Source: Streptomyces sp. CBMA152 (lineage in GTDB: Bacteria > Actinomycetota > Actinomycetes > Streptomycetales > Streptomycetaceae). From it: a stretch of 64,000 bases of DNA. The notes beneath the pieces were generated by a model. That model did not search any database, was not told the DNA's origin, and saw only the letters and a program-made list of their open reading frames with translations. Shown piece after piece: positions 34,856 to 43,778 of the stretch. The translations under genes and the position numbers were made by a program. The stretch's first letter is position 1. The number at the start of each line of letters is the position of its first letter. The DNA lies in assembly GCF_014596475.1 (NCBI RefSeq), contig NZ_MECJ01000029.1, positions 310,001 to 374,000 of the forward strand, in the 5' to 3' direction.

Positions 34856-34883
34856 AGCCCCTTGCGCTATTGCGCCAGGGGCT
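34856..34883 (+). promoter_or_regulatory. Strong hairpin in the purA leader
   Basis: AGCCCCTTGCGC (34856-34867) and GCGCCAGGGGCT (34872-34883) pair with one mismatch around TATT, 82 nt before the purA start. It could be an attenuator, a terminator of an upstream transcript, or a stabilising 5' hairpin. Confidence 0.5.
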
Positions 34884-34965
34884 TCGTCTATTCCGGGGCA
34901 CATTGGTGAGGCGGCGGACACGCCCCTGACCTTGGACATGCCCCGCCCGGAAGGGGTGTACGCCT

Positions 34966-36249
34966 GTGCCCGCACTTGTGCTGCTCGGTGCTCAGTGGGG
35001 TGACGAGGGCAAGGGAAAGGCCACCGACCTCCTCGGTGGATCCGTTGACTATGTAGTGCGTTACCAGGGCGGCAACAACGCCGGCCACACGGTCGTCGTC
35101 GGCGACCAGAAGTACGCGCTGCATCTTCTCCCTTCCGGGATCCTCTCGCCGGGGTGTACCCCGGTCATCGGCAACGGAGTCGTCGTCGACCCGGCGGTCC
35201 TGCTCTCCGAGCTGAGCGGGCTGAACGCGCGCGGCGTCGACACGTCCAAGCTGCTCATCAGCGGTAACGCTCACCTGATCACCCCGTACAACGTCACCCT
35301 CGACAAGGTGGCGGAACGGTTCCTCGGCTCCCGCAAGATCGGTACGACCGGTCGCGGCATCGGCCCGACGTACGCGGACAAGATCAACCGTGTCGGTATC
35401 CGCGTCCAGGACCTGTACGACGAGTCGATCCTTCAGCAGAAGGTCGAGGCGGCGCTGGACGGCAAGAACCAGCTGCTCGCCAAGGTCTACAACCGGCGCG
35501 CCATCGAGGCCGGGAAGATCGTCGAGGAGATGCTCCAGTACGCGGAGCAGATCAAGCCGTTCGTGGCGGACACGACGCTGATCCTGAACAACGCGATCGA
35601 CGAGGGCAAGGTCGTCCTCTTCGAGGGCGGCCAGGGCACGCTCCTCGACGTCGACCACGGCACGTACCCCTTCGTGACCTCGTCGAACCCGACCGCGGGC
35701 GGCGCCTGCACGGGTGCGGGCGTGGGCCCCACGAAGATCAGCCGCGTCATCGGCATCCTCAAGGCGTACACGACCCGTGTCGGCGCGGGCCCGTTCCCGA
35801 CCGAGCTCTTCGACCAGGACGGCGAGGACCTGCGCCGTATCGGCGGCGAGCGCGGTGTCACCACCGGCCGCGACCGTCGCTGCGGCTGGTTCGACGCGGT
35901 GATCGCCCGGTACGCGACCCGCGTCAACGGCCTCACCGACTTCTTCCTCACCAAGCTGGACGTCCTGACCGGCTGGGAGCAGATCCCCGTCTGCGTCGCG
36001 TACGAGATCGACGGCAAGCGCGTCGAGGAACTCCCGTACAGCCAGACCGACTTCCACCATGCGAAGCCGATCTACGAGATGCTGCCGGGCTGGTCCGAGG
36101 ACATCACCAAGGCCCAGACGTTCGCCGACCTGCCGAAGAACGCGCAGGCGTACGTGAAGGCGCTGGAGGAGATGTCCGGCGCCCCGATCTCCGCGATCGG
36201 CGTCGGCCCCGGCCGCACCGAGACGATCGAGATCAACTCGTTCCTGTAG
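34966..36249 (+). CDS. purA: Adenylosuccinate synthetase
   Basis: The 427-aa GTP-dependent enzyme joins IMP and aspartate in AMP synthesis. It has the P-loop GAQWGDEGKGKATD, VRYQGGNNAGHT, GTTGRGIGPTYADK, FEGGQGTLLDVDHGTYPFVTSSNP and TTGRDRRCGWFD. GTG 34966 is the family start (VPALVLLGAQWG). It is divergent from the kinase-like gene and ends in a clear terminator. Confidence 0.98.
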   Translation: MPALVLLGAQWGDEGKGKATDLLGGSVDYVVRYQGGNNAGHTVVVGDQKYALHLLPSGILSPGCTPVIGNGVVVDPAVLLSELSGLNARGVDTSKLLISGNAHLITPYNVTLDKVAERFLGSRKIGTTGRGIGPTYADKINRVGIRVQDLYDESILQQKVEAALDGKNQLLAKVYNRRAIEAGKIVEEMLQYAEQIKPFVADTTLILNNAIDEGKVVLFEGGQGTLLDVDHGTYPFVTSSNPTAGGACTGAGVGPTKISRVIGILKAYTTRVGAGPFPTELFDQDGEDLRRIGGERGVTTGRDRRCGWFDAVIARYATRVNGLTDFFLTKLDVLTGWEQIPVCVAYEIDGKRVEELPYSQTDFHHAKPIYEMLPGWSEDITKAQTFADLPKNAQAYVKALEEMSGAPISAIGVGPGRTETIEINSFL

Positions 36250-36265
36250 GCGACAGGTGTGCTGC

Positions 36266-36297
36266 GGGGCCGTCGGTACGTGTGTACCGGCGGCCCC
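36266..36297 (+). terminator. Terminator between convergent purA and kinase gene
   Basis: GGGGCCGTCGGTAC (36266-36279) and GTACCGGCGGCCCC (36284-36297) form a 14-bp stem with one G-T pair and a 4-nt loop. It can act for both convergent genes. Confidence 0.82.
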
Positions 36298-36316
36298 GTC
36301 GTCATGTCGGCGGGCG

Positions 36317-38182
36317 TCAGCCCGTCTTCCTGAAGGCCACGTAGTCCCGCGCGACGCCCACCGGCTCCAGCCACAGCGTGCCGCCCTGGAGCCAGTACGT
36401 GCGCGGGACGTCGTCGGTGCAGCCGGTCCTGGAGTCGCCGCGGCTCAGCTGCATCGGCGCGAAGTCGAGTCGCTGGCCGTCGCGCACCCTGAACAGGACG
36501 GCCGTCCAGGAACAGGCTCCCTTGCTCGTCGTCTCCTCGCCGTGGATCAGGGGCTTGCCGAGCGCCCCTTGCGTCAGGGTGACGGAGAACGAAGCGTCCC
36601 CCGGCGCGCCCTGCGAGCGCTGCCAGTGGCCGACGAAGCCGCCCGGCAGGGCCGCGTCGCTGTGCTCGGCCCGTTTCAGCAGCGCCGTGTACTGGCTTCC
36701 GGCCGACCAGAGGACCGTTCCGTCCGCCTCGGCTTCGAGGCTCTGCTCCTGAATGCTCTGGCATCCGCCCGCGGCAAACCCGACCGACTCGATCTCGTCC
36801 GTCGAGGTGGCGAGCGCGGTCACCTTCAGCGTCGGGCCTTTCCGGCCGAGGACGCTCGTCGTTCCGCCGCACATCCGGACGTCGTCGAGAGTGTCGACCT
36901 CGACGCTGCCGCCGGGTTGGTCCCGGGCGACCGTGACGCGCACGGCCGAGCCCGAACTCGCGCCCTCCCAGACGCCGGTGAAGTCGAACGTGGGGGAACC
37001 GAGGGACGGGGACGGGGAAGGGCTGCCGGAGTCGTGGTTGATGGCCGAGACCACCAGCGGGCGGACCGCGAACCAGCCGAGCACCAGGGCGGCGAGGACC
37101 GCCACGGCGACGCGGATGCGCCTGCGGGAGCGGTTTTTCGGCCCACTCATGTGGACCCGAGGTGACGGCCCAGGCGTGTAGGCCGCCGGAGGTGGCGGCG
37201 GAGGCGGGTCGGCCCGGCCTGATGCCTCCGGGGTGGGGACCGGCGGTCGGAACGTCTGCGCGCGGCGTCGTGGGGGCGGCACCGGCGACATGTCCGCGTC
37301 CAGCAACTCCCCACTCCGCCGCGCCAGTTGGGCCAACAGCTCGGCCGGAAGCCAACCATGCGCCGGGACATCGCTCGCCGTGGCCTCGGCCAGTTCCTCC
37401 GGTGTCGGGCGACGAGCCGCGTCCTTGTGCAGACATGCCCGTACGAGAGGGAGCAGGGACTCGGGAACGCCCCTCAGATCCGGCTCGCCGTGCGCGATCC
37501 GGTACAGCAGGGCCCCTGCGTGGCCCTCCGACAGCCCGCCGAACGGGGCCCTCCCCGTCGCCGCGAACGCCAGCACCGCGCCCAGGCAGAACACGTCGCT
37601 CGCCGCCGACACCCGTTCACCCCGTACCTGCTCGGGCGACATGAAGCCGAGTGAGCCGATGACGATGCCGGTACGGGTCAGACCGTCGGTCCCGGTGAGC
37701 GCTCGCGTGATCCCGAAGTCGATCACTCGCGGACCGTCCACCGCGAGCAGGATGTTGGCCGGTTTCAGGTCGCGGTGGACCAGCCCGGCGGAGTGGATCG
37801 CCGCCAGCGCGAGGGCGAGGCGGTTGGCGAGGACGAGCAGTGAGGCTGACGGCAGCGGGCCGAAGTCGCGGTCCACGACGGTCTGGAGGCTGGGCCCGGC
37901 CACGTACGACGTCGCGACCCACGGGACCGACGCCGAGACGTCCGCGTCCAGGACGTGCGCGGTCCACTCGCCGCCCACCCGCCGCGCCGCCGCGACCTCG
38001 CGCGCGAACCGCTGCCGGAATTCGGGTTCGTTCGCGTACTGCTCCTGTACGAGTTTGACCGCGACCGTACGTCCGCCCGCCGACCGGGCCAGATAGACCC
38101 GGCCCATACCCCCGGCCCCGAGCCTGCCGAGCAGCCGGTACGGGCCGATGTGCGACGGATCCCCCGCCACCAGGTCATCCAT
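36317..38182 (-). CDS. Membrane Ser/Thr protein kinase (Hanks type)
   Basis: The 621-aa kinase has its kinase domain at 14-275. This includes the glycine loop GAGGMG at 22-27, K43, HRDLKPANILL with catalytic D138, DFG 155-157 and SPEQ. A Pro-rich juxtamembrane segment, one helix (about 355-375) and an extracytoplasmic sensor domain (about 395-621) with four or more Cys follow. It is a paralogue of the 41946-43706 kinase, with identical spacing of all kinase motifs. ATG 38182 has no clear SD. The ligand is unknown. Confidence 0.93.
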   Translation of the reverse strand: MDDLVAGDPSHIGPYRLLGRLGAGGMGRVYLARSAGGRTVAVKLVQEQYANEPEFRQRFAREVAAARRVGGEWTAHVLDADVSASVPWVATSYVAGPSLQTVVDRDFGPLPSASLLVLANRLALALAAIHSAGLVHRDLKPANILLAVDGPRVIDFGITRALTGTDGLTRTGIVIGSLGFMSPEQVRGERVSAASDVFCLGAVLAFAATGRAPFGGLSEGHAGALLYRIAHGEPDLRGVPESLLPLVRACLHKDAARRPTPEELAEATASDVPAHGWLPAELLAQLARRSGELLDADMSPVPPPRRRAQTFRPPVPTPEASGRADPPPPPPPAAYTPGPSPRVHMSGPKNRSRRRIRVAVAVLAALVLGWFAVRPLVVSAINHDSGSPSPSPSLGSPTFDFTGVWEGASSGSAVRVTVARDQPGGSVEVDTLDDVRMCGGTTSVLGRKGPTLKVTALATSTDEIESVGFAAGGCQSIQEQSLEAEADGTVLWSAGSQYTALLKRAEHSDAALPGGFVGHWQRSQGAPGDASFSVTLTQGALGKPLIHGEETTSKGACSWTAVLFRVRDGQRLDFAPMQLSRGDSRTGCTDDVPRTYWLQGGTLWLEPVGVARDYVAFRKTG

Positions 38183-38295
38183 GAACGGGATGGTGGCACA
38201 GCGGGGGTGGGCGCGGCAGGCCAACGCCCGTACCCCGTACGCCGTATCGCGCTCCAACCCGTATCGCCGCGCCCCGGAGGATCGTTCAGCCAGGC

Positions 38296-38748
38296 GTGAT
38301 CATCCGTCAGCTGCTGGTCTGCCTCGGTACGGCCGTGGCGCTGAGCCCGATAGGGGCGCAGGTGTACGCGGGTATCGGGGTGTGCCCGGTCAATCCCGTC
38401 CCGCCGAAGGTGGCCGCGCCACACGTCGTGCCGCCGAGGGTCCCGCACGCCCCCGACCCCGTACTCGTCCCCGCCCCCGGGCGCCCACACGTGCCGCCGG
38501 CACCCGTCACGCCGACGGCCCGACCCGCCGCACCGGCGTCCCCAACGCCCCCGGCACCACCGCAAGGGCCCGCCCCGCACCCCGCCGCGCCCCACCCGCA
38601 CCATGCCCCGCACCCGTACCACCCCGCCGCCCAACAACGCCCCGCCCCGGCCGGTTTCTCCACGGTCACGCTCATGCTCGTCGTCACCACTCCGGCCGTA
38701 CTGGCGGCCGCAGTTCTCCGCCCCCGATCCCGTTCCGGAGCCCGCTAG
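38296..38748 (+). CDS. Secreted/membrane Pro-His-rich protein
   Basis: The 150-aa protein has an N-terminal signal-like helix (residues 1-25). A long segment of PP, AP and HP repeats (about 33-118, with 9 His) leads to a second hydrophobic helix (about 121-142) and a basic end. The stop TAG shares a base with the next GTG (TAGTG, 38746-38750), so it is coupled to the DUF4239 gene. No family is recognised. Confidence 0.6.
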   Translation: MIIRQLLVCLGTAVALSPIGAQVYAGIGVCPVNPVPPKVAAPHVVPPRVPHAPDPVLVPAPGRPHVPPAPVTPTARPAAPASPTPPAPPQGPAPHPAAPHPHHAPHPYHPAAQQRPAPAGFSTVTLMLVVTTPAVLAAAVLRPRSRSGAR

Positions 38749-39536
38749 TGTCGCAATGGCTAGTTCTCGTGATCGCCCTGGTGCTCGTCTGCGCCGTCGT
38801 CCTCACCGCCACGATGCTGCGGCACCGCCGGGTGGCCGAGGGCGAGGACACCAGTGAGACGCCCGACGTCATCGAGTACATGGTGATGATGGTCGGCGTC
38901 GTGTACGCCATCGTGCTCGGCCTCGCCATCGCGGGCGTGTGGGAGGCGCGTGGCCAGGCCGACGACTCCGTACGCCGTGAGGCCCAGGCCCTGTACGAGG
39001 TCGGCCAGCGGGTCGACGTCTACCCGCCCGCCGTCCGCGACCGCATCCGTGGCGAGATCGACGCGTACGCCGCCCACGCCGTGAACGCCGAGTGGCCCCT
39101 CATGGTCAAGGGCGAGGAACCGTCGCCGAAGGGCGCGCAGCTCCTCGCGGCCGTACGCACCGACGTCACCCACCGCGCACCCGCCAACGACATCCAGTCG
39201 CAGGCGTATCAGCCACTCCTCGACCAGATCGCCATCGCCGACGACGCCCGGCACACGCGGCTCGACAACGCCGGGTCCACGCTGCCGGGGGTCGTCTGGT
39301 TCGGCCTCGTCGTCGGGGCCGTGGTGACGATCGGCCTGATCTTTACGCTCCAGATCCGGCGCTCAGGAAGGGAGTTGCTGCTCGCCGGTGTCTTCAGCGG
39401 GCTGATCGTCTTCCTGCTTTTCCTGGTCTGGAGCTTCGACGCGCCGTTCGGCAGGTCGGGCACGGACTCGGCGGACCCGCTCCGCGAACTCGTCCCGACC
39501 GCCTCAGCGCCTCAGACCGCCCAGTCGACGAACTGA
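38748..39536 (+). CDS. DUF4239 (bestrophin-like) membrane protein
   Basis: The 262-aa protein has helices at about 2-21, 42-62, 182-203 and 212-230. A cytoplasmic helical region between them contains EAQALYEVGQRVDVYPPAVRDRI. This is the DUF4239 plan, distantly related to bestrophin-like channels. The GTG start overlaps the previous stop by 1 nt. Its 3' end overlaps the convergent DUF397 gene by 25 nt. Function unknown. Confidence 0.82.
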   Translation: MSQWLVLVIALVLVCAVVLTATMLRHRRVAEGEDTSETPDVIEYMVMMVGVVYAIVLGLAIAGVWEARGQADDSVRREAQALYEVGQRVDVYPPAVRDRIRGEIDAYAAHAVNAEWPLMVKGEEPSPKGAQLLAAVRTDVTHRAPANDIQSQAYQPLLDQIAIADDARHTRLDNAGSTLPGVVWFGLVVGAVVTIGLIFTLQIRRSGRELLLAGVFSGLIVFLLFLVWSFDAPFGRSGTDSADPLRELVPTASAPQTAQSTN

Positions 39537-39748
39537 GCCCAGCTGGACGGGCTGACCTCGAAGGTTGGCCCGTCCGTCATTTTGGAGTCGCGTACGTGGA
39601 CGGCGTGGGCGCAGGTGGCCACCTCGACGCACTCGCCGCCGCCGCTGTCGCTGTACGACGACTTACGCCAGTCGAAGGCCACCTCGACGCAGCTGCCGCC
39701 GCCGCTGTCGCTATAGCTGGACTTGAACCACCGCAGGGTGTTGCTCAT
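39512..39748 (-). CDS. DUF397 protein with internal duplication
   Basis: The 78-aa DUF397 protein has its signature segment W-x-K-SSYSDSGGG-x-CVEVA twice (about 7-24 and 27-44), a 20-residue tandem duplication also visible in DNA. The standard remainder VHVRDSKMTDGPTFEVSPSSWAQFVDW follows. Its ATG overlaps the XRE stop (ATGA). DUF397-XRE pairs are abundant in Streptomyces (WhiJ/BldB-like loci), where the small protein antagonises or assists the XRE regulator. Confidence 0.9.
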   Translation of the reverse strand: MSNTLRWFKSSYSDSGGGSCVEVAFDWRKSSYSDSGGGECVEVATCAHAVHVRDSKMTDGPTFEVSPSSWAQFVDWAV

Positions 39749-40581
39749 TTATGCTCTCCTGCCAACCGCTCGATGAGGCCCAGCGATTCACGGGGATCCA
39801 GGGCCTGTGCCCGGATCTTCGCATAACGCTGGGCGCATGTACTCACCTTCGCGGGATCGGCGATCAACAGGCTCTCGCCCTGGATCTCCAGGAAGACCAG
39901 ACGGTCGTGTTCCGGGGTCTCCACCTGCTCCATCGCGCCGCGGTCGCCCGCGTATTCGCCGCTCAGCCCGGCATCCATGGGCAGCACCTGGATCGTGACA
40001 TTGCGCCTTCGCGCACACTCCGCCAAGTACTGCATCTGGCCGCGCATGATCGCCTCGCTCCCGATCGGCCGTCGTAGGACGGACTCCTCCAGCATGAGCT
40101 CGATGAGCGCGGGCGGCTCCCGGTCGAAGAGTGCTTTACGAGCCATCCTTGCCTCGACCAGCTCCTCCACCCGCGCCTCGGACAGGGGCGGGTACCCTCC
40201 GCCGATCAGTGCCCGCGCGTAGTCCTCGGTCTGAAACAGACCGTGGATGACGAGCGTGGCGTACAGGTACAGCGCCAGCGCCTGCTGCTCCAGCAGCGAG
40301 TAGTTCTGGAACTGCGGTGGATACTTCTCCATCCGGATCAGCGGCCGGGCTTCCTCGAAGATTCCGAGACCTTCTCCCAACGCCTCCTCCAGCTTCACCA
40401 GCATCATGTCGCTCGCGGGCTGGGCGAGGGTTTCCATTGCGCTGATCGCCGCGCCGGAGAACCCCGTTTCCTGCCCGGTCCGTTCCTGTGACCACCCCTT
40501 TCGTTCGCGCAGTTGCCGAGCCACCTTGGCCACCATCCTGGCCGTCGGACCTGCGGTGTTCTTGTTCTCTGCTCGCGCCAT
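39745..40581 (-). CDS. XRE regulator with DUF5753 domain
   Basis: The 278-aa protein has a Cro/C1 HTH at about 14-70 (VAKVARQLRERKGWSQERTGQETGFSGAAISAME). A DUF5753 domain (about 95-270) follows, with ALYLYATLVIHGLFQTEDYARALI, LMLEESVLRRPIGSEAIMRGQMQYLAE and IQVLPMDAGLSGEYAG. ATG 40581 has GAGG 5 nt upstream. It is ATGA-coupled to the DUF397 gene. Such pairs act as development or antibiotic regulators and have been compared with toxin-antitoxin modules. Confidence 0.92.
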   Translation of the reverse strand: MARAENKNTAGPTARMVAKVARQLRERKGWSQERTGQETGFSGAAISAMETLAQPASDMMLVKLEEALGEGLGIFEEARPLIRMEKYPPQFQNYSLLEQQALALYLYATLVIHGLFQTEDYARALIGGGYPPLSEARVEELVEARMARKALFDREPPALIELMLEESVLRRPIGSEAIMRGQMQYLAECARRRNVTIQVLPMDAGLSGEYAGDRGAMEQVETPEHDRLVFLEIQGESLLIADPAKVSTCAQRYAKIRAQALDPRESLGLIERLAGEHK

Positions 40582-40738
40582 AAACCTCGCCGCCTCGAAC
40601 TCAACCGGTCTCAACCGGTCACAACTGATCCCCCGCCGAATTCAACGCAATTCAAGGGGAGTTCGGATTGGACAACCGATACCCGACGGTCCCCGAGAGT
40701 CAGGGGAAACGCTAGCGGGACGGGTCGAAGCTGTCCTT

Positions 40739-41164
40739 ATGGATACGCGAAACGGTGAAGTAAACCTCGTCGCGAAGCCGGACTGGATTCCGTCGTCCGG
40801 CTTCCAACTCAGAAAGGCGGGAGTGTATTTCGACGCCGTACGGGTCGACGGTGACGACGGGCGGCGGGTCGCGGACGCGCTGGAGCCGATGACGGGCGGC
40901 GACCCCGGCCCGATCGTCGCGGAGGCGACCGGGCGGCGCGGGATCTACTTCCTGGTGACCCCGCGCAGTACGTCGCTGCGCAGCTGGCCGCCCGGCGTGA
41001 CGTGCTTCAACGCGGCGGCGGGGAGGATCAGTTACGTACCCGTACCGGCGCTCAGGAGTCGGACGTGGCCGCTGTCGTGGCGCTGCCCGCCGTCGGAGCC
41101 GGACCGGTTCGTGCACACGATGCTGCTGCTGTCGGTGGTGCGGGAGTTGCTGGCGGTGGCCTGA
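40739..41164 (+). CDS. Hypothetical protein of the XRE-DUF397 locus
   Basis: The 141-aa product reads VNLVAKPDWIPSSGFQLRKAG, VYFDAVRVDGDDGRRVADAL, RGIYFLVTPRSTSLRSWPPGV and ISYVPVPAL. It resembles the small prim-pol-N-like proteins often divergent from XRE-DUF397 pairs in Streptomyces, but I have no firm family. ATG 40739 has no good SD. It is divergent from the XRE gene with a 157-nt spacer and closed by a terminator at 41171-41199. Confidence 0.65.
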   Translation: MDTRNGEVNLVAKPDWIPSSGFQLRKAGVYFDAVRVDGDDGRRVADALEPMTGGDPGPIVAEATGRRGIYFLVTPRSTSLRSWPPGVTCFNAAAGRISYVPVPALRSRTWPLSWRCPPSEPDRFVHTMLLLSVVRELLAVA

Positions 41165-41170
41165 CGACAA

Positions 41171-41199
41171 CGCCCCTGCCGGAGGTTCCGGCAGGGGCG
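41171..41199 (+). terminator. Perfect 13-bp terminator
   Basis: CGCCCCTGCCGGA (41171-41183) and TCCGGCAGGGGCG (41187-41199) pair around a 3-nt loop, 6 nt after the hypothetical gene's stop. Confidence 0.88.
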
Positions 41200-41270
41200 T
41201 CGGGGCGCTCGTAATTCGGCGAAACGAATCACCGGGGCGACCATTCGGTCACTCGGTCATTCGCGCGGGG

Positions 41271-41819
41271 TCAGCACCCGGGGGAGATCCAGTCGCTGCC
41301 GCTCACGCCGCCGGTGGAGTAGTCGTGGTTCGCGGTGTCGCCGGTCATGTGGCAGCCGCGTGCGGTGTTGGTGATGTCCGCGCGAGCGTGGAACCACTTG
41401 TTGGATGTCCAGGACCGCCAGTGCCCGATCCACACGTGCGGTGACTCGATGGGACCGCCGAAGTTCTGGGGAGGCTGGTTGTAGAGGAACGTGATGTGGT
41501 AGCTGCCGTCCGGGTCGTAGATGGCCACGCCGATGTTGGAGGTGAACGGCTGGTTGAAGGACTGGTAGCGCGCGAACACGGCGTAGCAGTCCTGGTCGTA
41601 CCACTGCTCCACGGTGCCGATCCTGGTGCTGTACGCGCTGTTGTCGTACATGCGCACCTGGCCGATCAGGACCAGGTTCTGCGACCGGCAGCCCGTCTCG
41701 GCCTCGCCGCCCGCCGCGTGTGCGCCCGTGGTGTTGACCGCCGTGAGCGCCAGCGCCGCTATCCCGAGCCCGATCGCGCGCTTGACTTTCGAACCTGGCT
41801 TGAATGAACGCACGTTCAT
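41271..41819 (-). CDS. Secreted protein resembling DUF2690
   Basis: The 182-aa protein has a Sec signal peptide (residues 1-36, basic start, hydrophobic AIGLGIAALALTAVNTTGAH, AXA-type site). The mature domain has GC...VRMYDNSAYSTRIGTVEQWYDQDCYAVFARYQS, similar to DUF2690 secreted proteins. Aromatic-rich stretches (PHVWIGHWRSWTSNKWFHA) and four Cys follow, which probably form two disulfides. A sensor or wall-associated role cannot be assigned. Confidence 0.75.
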   Translation of the reverse strand: MNVRSFKPGSKVKRAIGLGIAALALTAVNTTGAHAAGGEAETGCRSQNLVLIGQVRMYDNSAYSTRIGTVEQWYDQDCYAVFARYQSFNQPFTSNIGVAIYDPDGSYHITFLYNQPPQNFGGPIESPHVWIGHWRSWTSNKWFHARADITNTARGCHMTGDTANHDYSTGGVSGSDWISPGC

Positions 41820-41945
41820 GACTGTCCCCCATCAAGTTCGGTGGTGGTGCCGGTACTTGCGGGGGACAGCCTGACGTCTGGGGCCACTGGTGCGCGCCCT
41901 GTCGGTCCGACTCTTTGTTTGATTCTTAACGTCTTTGCCGGGAGG

Positions 41946-43706
41946 CTACTGCTCCGCGACCTTGTCGTACGTCAACTGGTCGCCGTTGTCGTCGTTCCGG
42001 CGGTTCAGGCGGCCGTCCGGTTCGATCGTGAGGGTCGTGGCCGCGCCCGGGCTGCACGAGCCGGACGGGCCGGACTCGACGGTCGACGGGCCGAGGTGGA
42101 GCGGGCCGTTGGGGTCGGCGGGCGCGGCCAGCTTGGCGCGGAAGATGCAGTGGTAGGTGCCGCCGGTGTCCAGCGGGCCGTCCGCCATGAGGGTCAGTAC
42201 GGTGTCGCCGACCTTGCCGGGCTGGAGGACGAGACGGCGGGTGCTGGTGCCGCCTGCACTGTCGATCGCGCCGGACCAGGTGCCGAGGTACTTCCGCGGG
42301 ATGTCGCCGCTTGCGGTGGACGGGCTGGGGGTGGGGGTGTCCGGCGAGGTGGAACTCGGGGTGTCGGACGGGAAGTTGGGGGTTTGTGACGTCGCCGACG
42401 CCGGGGACTTCTTGTTCTCGTCCTTGCTGTCGCCGTTCATGAACGCGTACACAGAACCGCCCGCGCCCAGGGCCACCACCAGCGCGACGACGACCAGCGC
42501 GATCGTGGACTTGGTGCTGCGACGCGGGGGCTCCTCCGGGGGGAGCGGGGGCGGGCCGAAGCCGGGGGTGGGGTACGGGTGCGGATAGCCGTATCCGGCG
42601 GGCGGGTGCGCGTTCATGGGCGGGCCGTAGCCGTGGTGGGGGGCGGGCTGGCCGGTGCCGTTGGGGGAGATGACGGTGGGGGTGGGGGCCGCGGCCGGGG
42701 CGGGCCAGGCGGCGGGGGCCGTTGGCGGCTGCGGCGGGGCTATGGGTTCTTTCGGTTCTTTCGGTTCTTTCGCTACGAGGGGGTTCTGTCCCGTACCGCC
42801 CTCCGGGTTCTCTATCTCCAGCAACTGGACGGCGTGGGAGCCGAGTTGGGCGACGAGCGCGCCGGGCAGCCAGGGTCCCTTGGGCTGGTCGTCGTGGCCC
42901 AGCCGCTCCAGTATCGCTTCGAGGGACGGGCGCGCGGCCGGGTCCTTGTGCAGACAGTCCTGTACGAGGTCGCGCAACGACTCCGGGACGCCGTCGAGGT
43001 CCGGCGGCTCCTGCGCGATCCGGAACATCAACGCGTGCACCCCGCTGGCGGTGCCGCCGAACGGGAGCTTCCCGCTGGCCGCGTACGCGAGGACCGAGCC
43101 GAGGCAGAACACGTCGCAGGCGGGGGTGACGCGGTCGCCGCGTACCTGCTCGGGCGCCATGAAGCCGGGCGATCCGACGAGGGCGCCGGTGCGCGTCAGC
43201 CCCGCGTCGGTGACCGTCTCCAGCGCCCTGGCTATGCCGAAGTCGATGACGCGGGGGCCGTCGATGGTGATCAGCACGTTCGAGGGCTTCAGGTCGCGGT
43301 GGATCAGCCCGGCGGCGTGGATGTCCTGGAGGGCGTGGGTGAGGCCTCGGGCGAGGACGCGTACGGAGTGCTGGGGGAGGGGGCCGTGGTCGCCGCCGAC
43401 GACTTCCTGGAGGCTGGGGCCGGCGACGTATCCGGTGGCGACCCAAGGGGTGGGTGCCTCGGTATCCGCATCCAGCACGGGGGCGGTCCACTGTCCCCCC
43501 ACGCGCCGGGCGGCCTGCACTTCCTGCCTGAACCGCCCGCGGAATTCCTGCTGCTCGGCAAGTTCTTGCCGTACGAGCTTCACGGCGACGGTGCGCCCCC
43601 GCTCGGACCGGGCGAGATACACCTGCCCCATCCCACCGGCGCCGAGCCGCGCCAACAGCCGATACGCCCCGATCCGCTGCGGATCCCCGGACTCCAGTTG
43701 CTCCAT
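41946..43706 (-). CDS. Membrane Ser/Thr protein kinase, paralogue
   Basis: The 586-aa kinase has GAGGMG at 22-27, K43, HRDLKPSNVL with D138, DFG 155-157 and APEQ. A KEPKEPKEP repeat (about 318-326), a Pro/Gly/Tyr-rich linker, one helix (about 405-426) and a beta-rich extracytoplasmic domain (KYLGTWSGAIDSAGG ... CIFRAKLAAP) follow. The kinase half closely matches the 36317-38182 protein, while the linkers and sensors differ. ATG 43706 precedes the 43779-43961 repeat element. Confidence 0.93.
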   Translation of the reverse strand: MEQLESGDPQRIGAYRLLARLGAGGMGQVYLARSERGRTVAVKLVRQELAEQQEFRGRFRQEVQAARRVGGQWTAPVLDADTEAPTPWVATGYVAGPSLQEVVGGDHGPLPQHSVRVLARGLTHALQDIHAAGLIHRDLKPSNVLITIDGPRVIDFGIARALETVTDAGLTRTGALVGSPGFMAPEQVRGDRVTPACDVFCLGSVLAYAASGKLPFGGTASGVHALMFRIAQEPPDLDGVPESLRDLVQDCLHKDPAARPSLEAILERLGHDDQPKGPWLPGALVAQLGSHAVQLLEIENPEGGTGQNPLVAKEPKEPKEPIAPPQPPTAPAAWPAPAAAPTPTVISPNGTGQPAPHHGYGPPMNAHPPAGYGYPHPYPTPGFGPPPLPPEEPPRRSTKSTIALVVVALVVALGAGGSVYAFMNGDSKDENKKSPASATSQTPNFPSDTPSSTSPDTPTPSPSTASGDIPRKYLGTWSGAIDSAGGTSTRRLVLQPGKVGDTVLTLMADGPLDTGGTYHCIFRAKLAAPADPNGPLHLGPSTVESGPSGSCSPGAATTLTIEPDGRLNRRNDDNGDQLTYDKVAEQ

Positions 43707-43778
43707 GTCCGCCCGCCGCCTCCCCCCGCTCGAATGAGCTCCAACGGGCTGAGGATAGTGCGCCCGGGCGGTGAGGAC

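Noticed and set aside
42749..42776. TTTCGGTTC triplet repeat as a regulatory array
   Set aside because: It encodes KEPKEPKEP in the linker of the Ser/Thr kinase and needs no other explanation.
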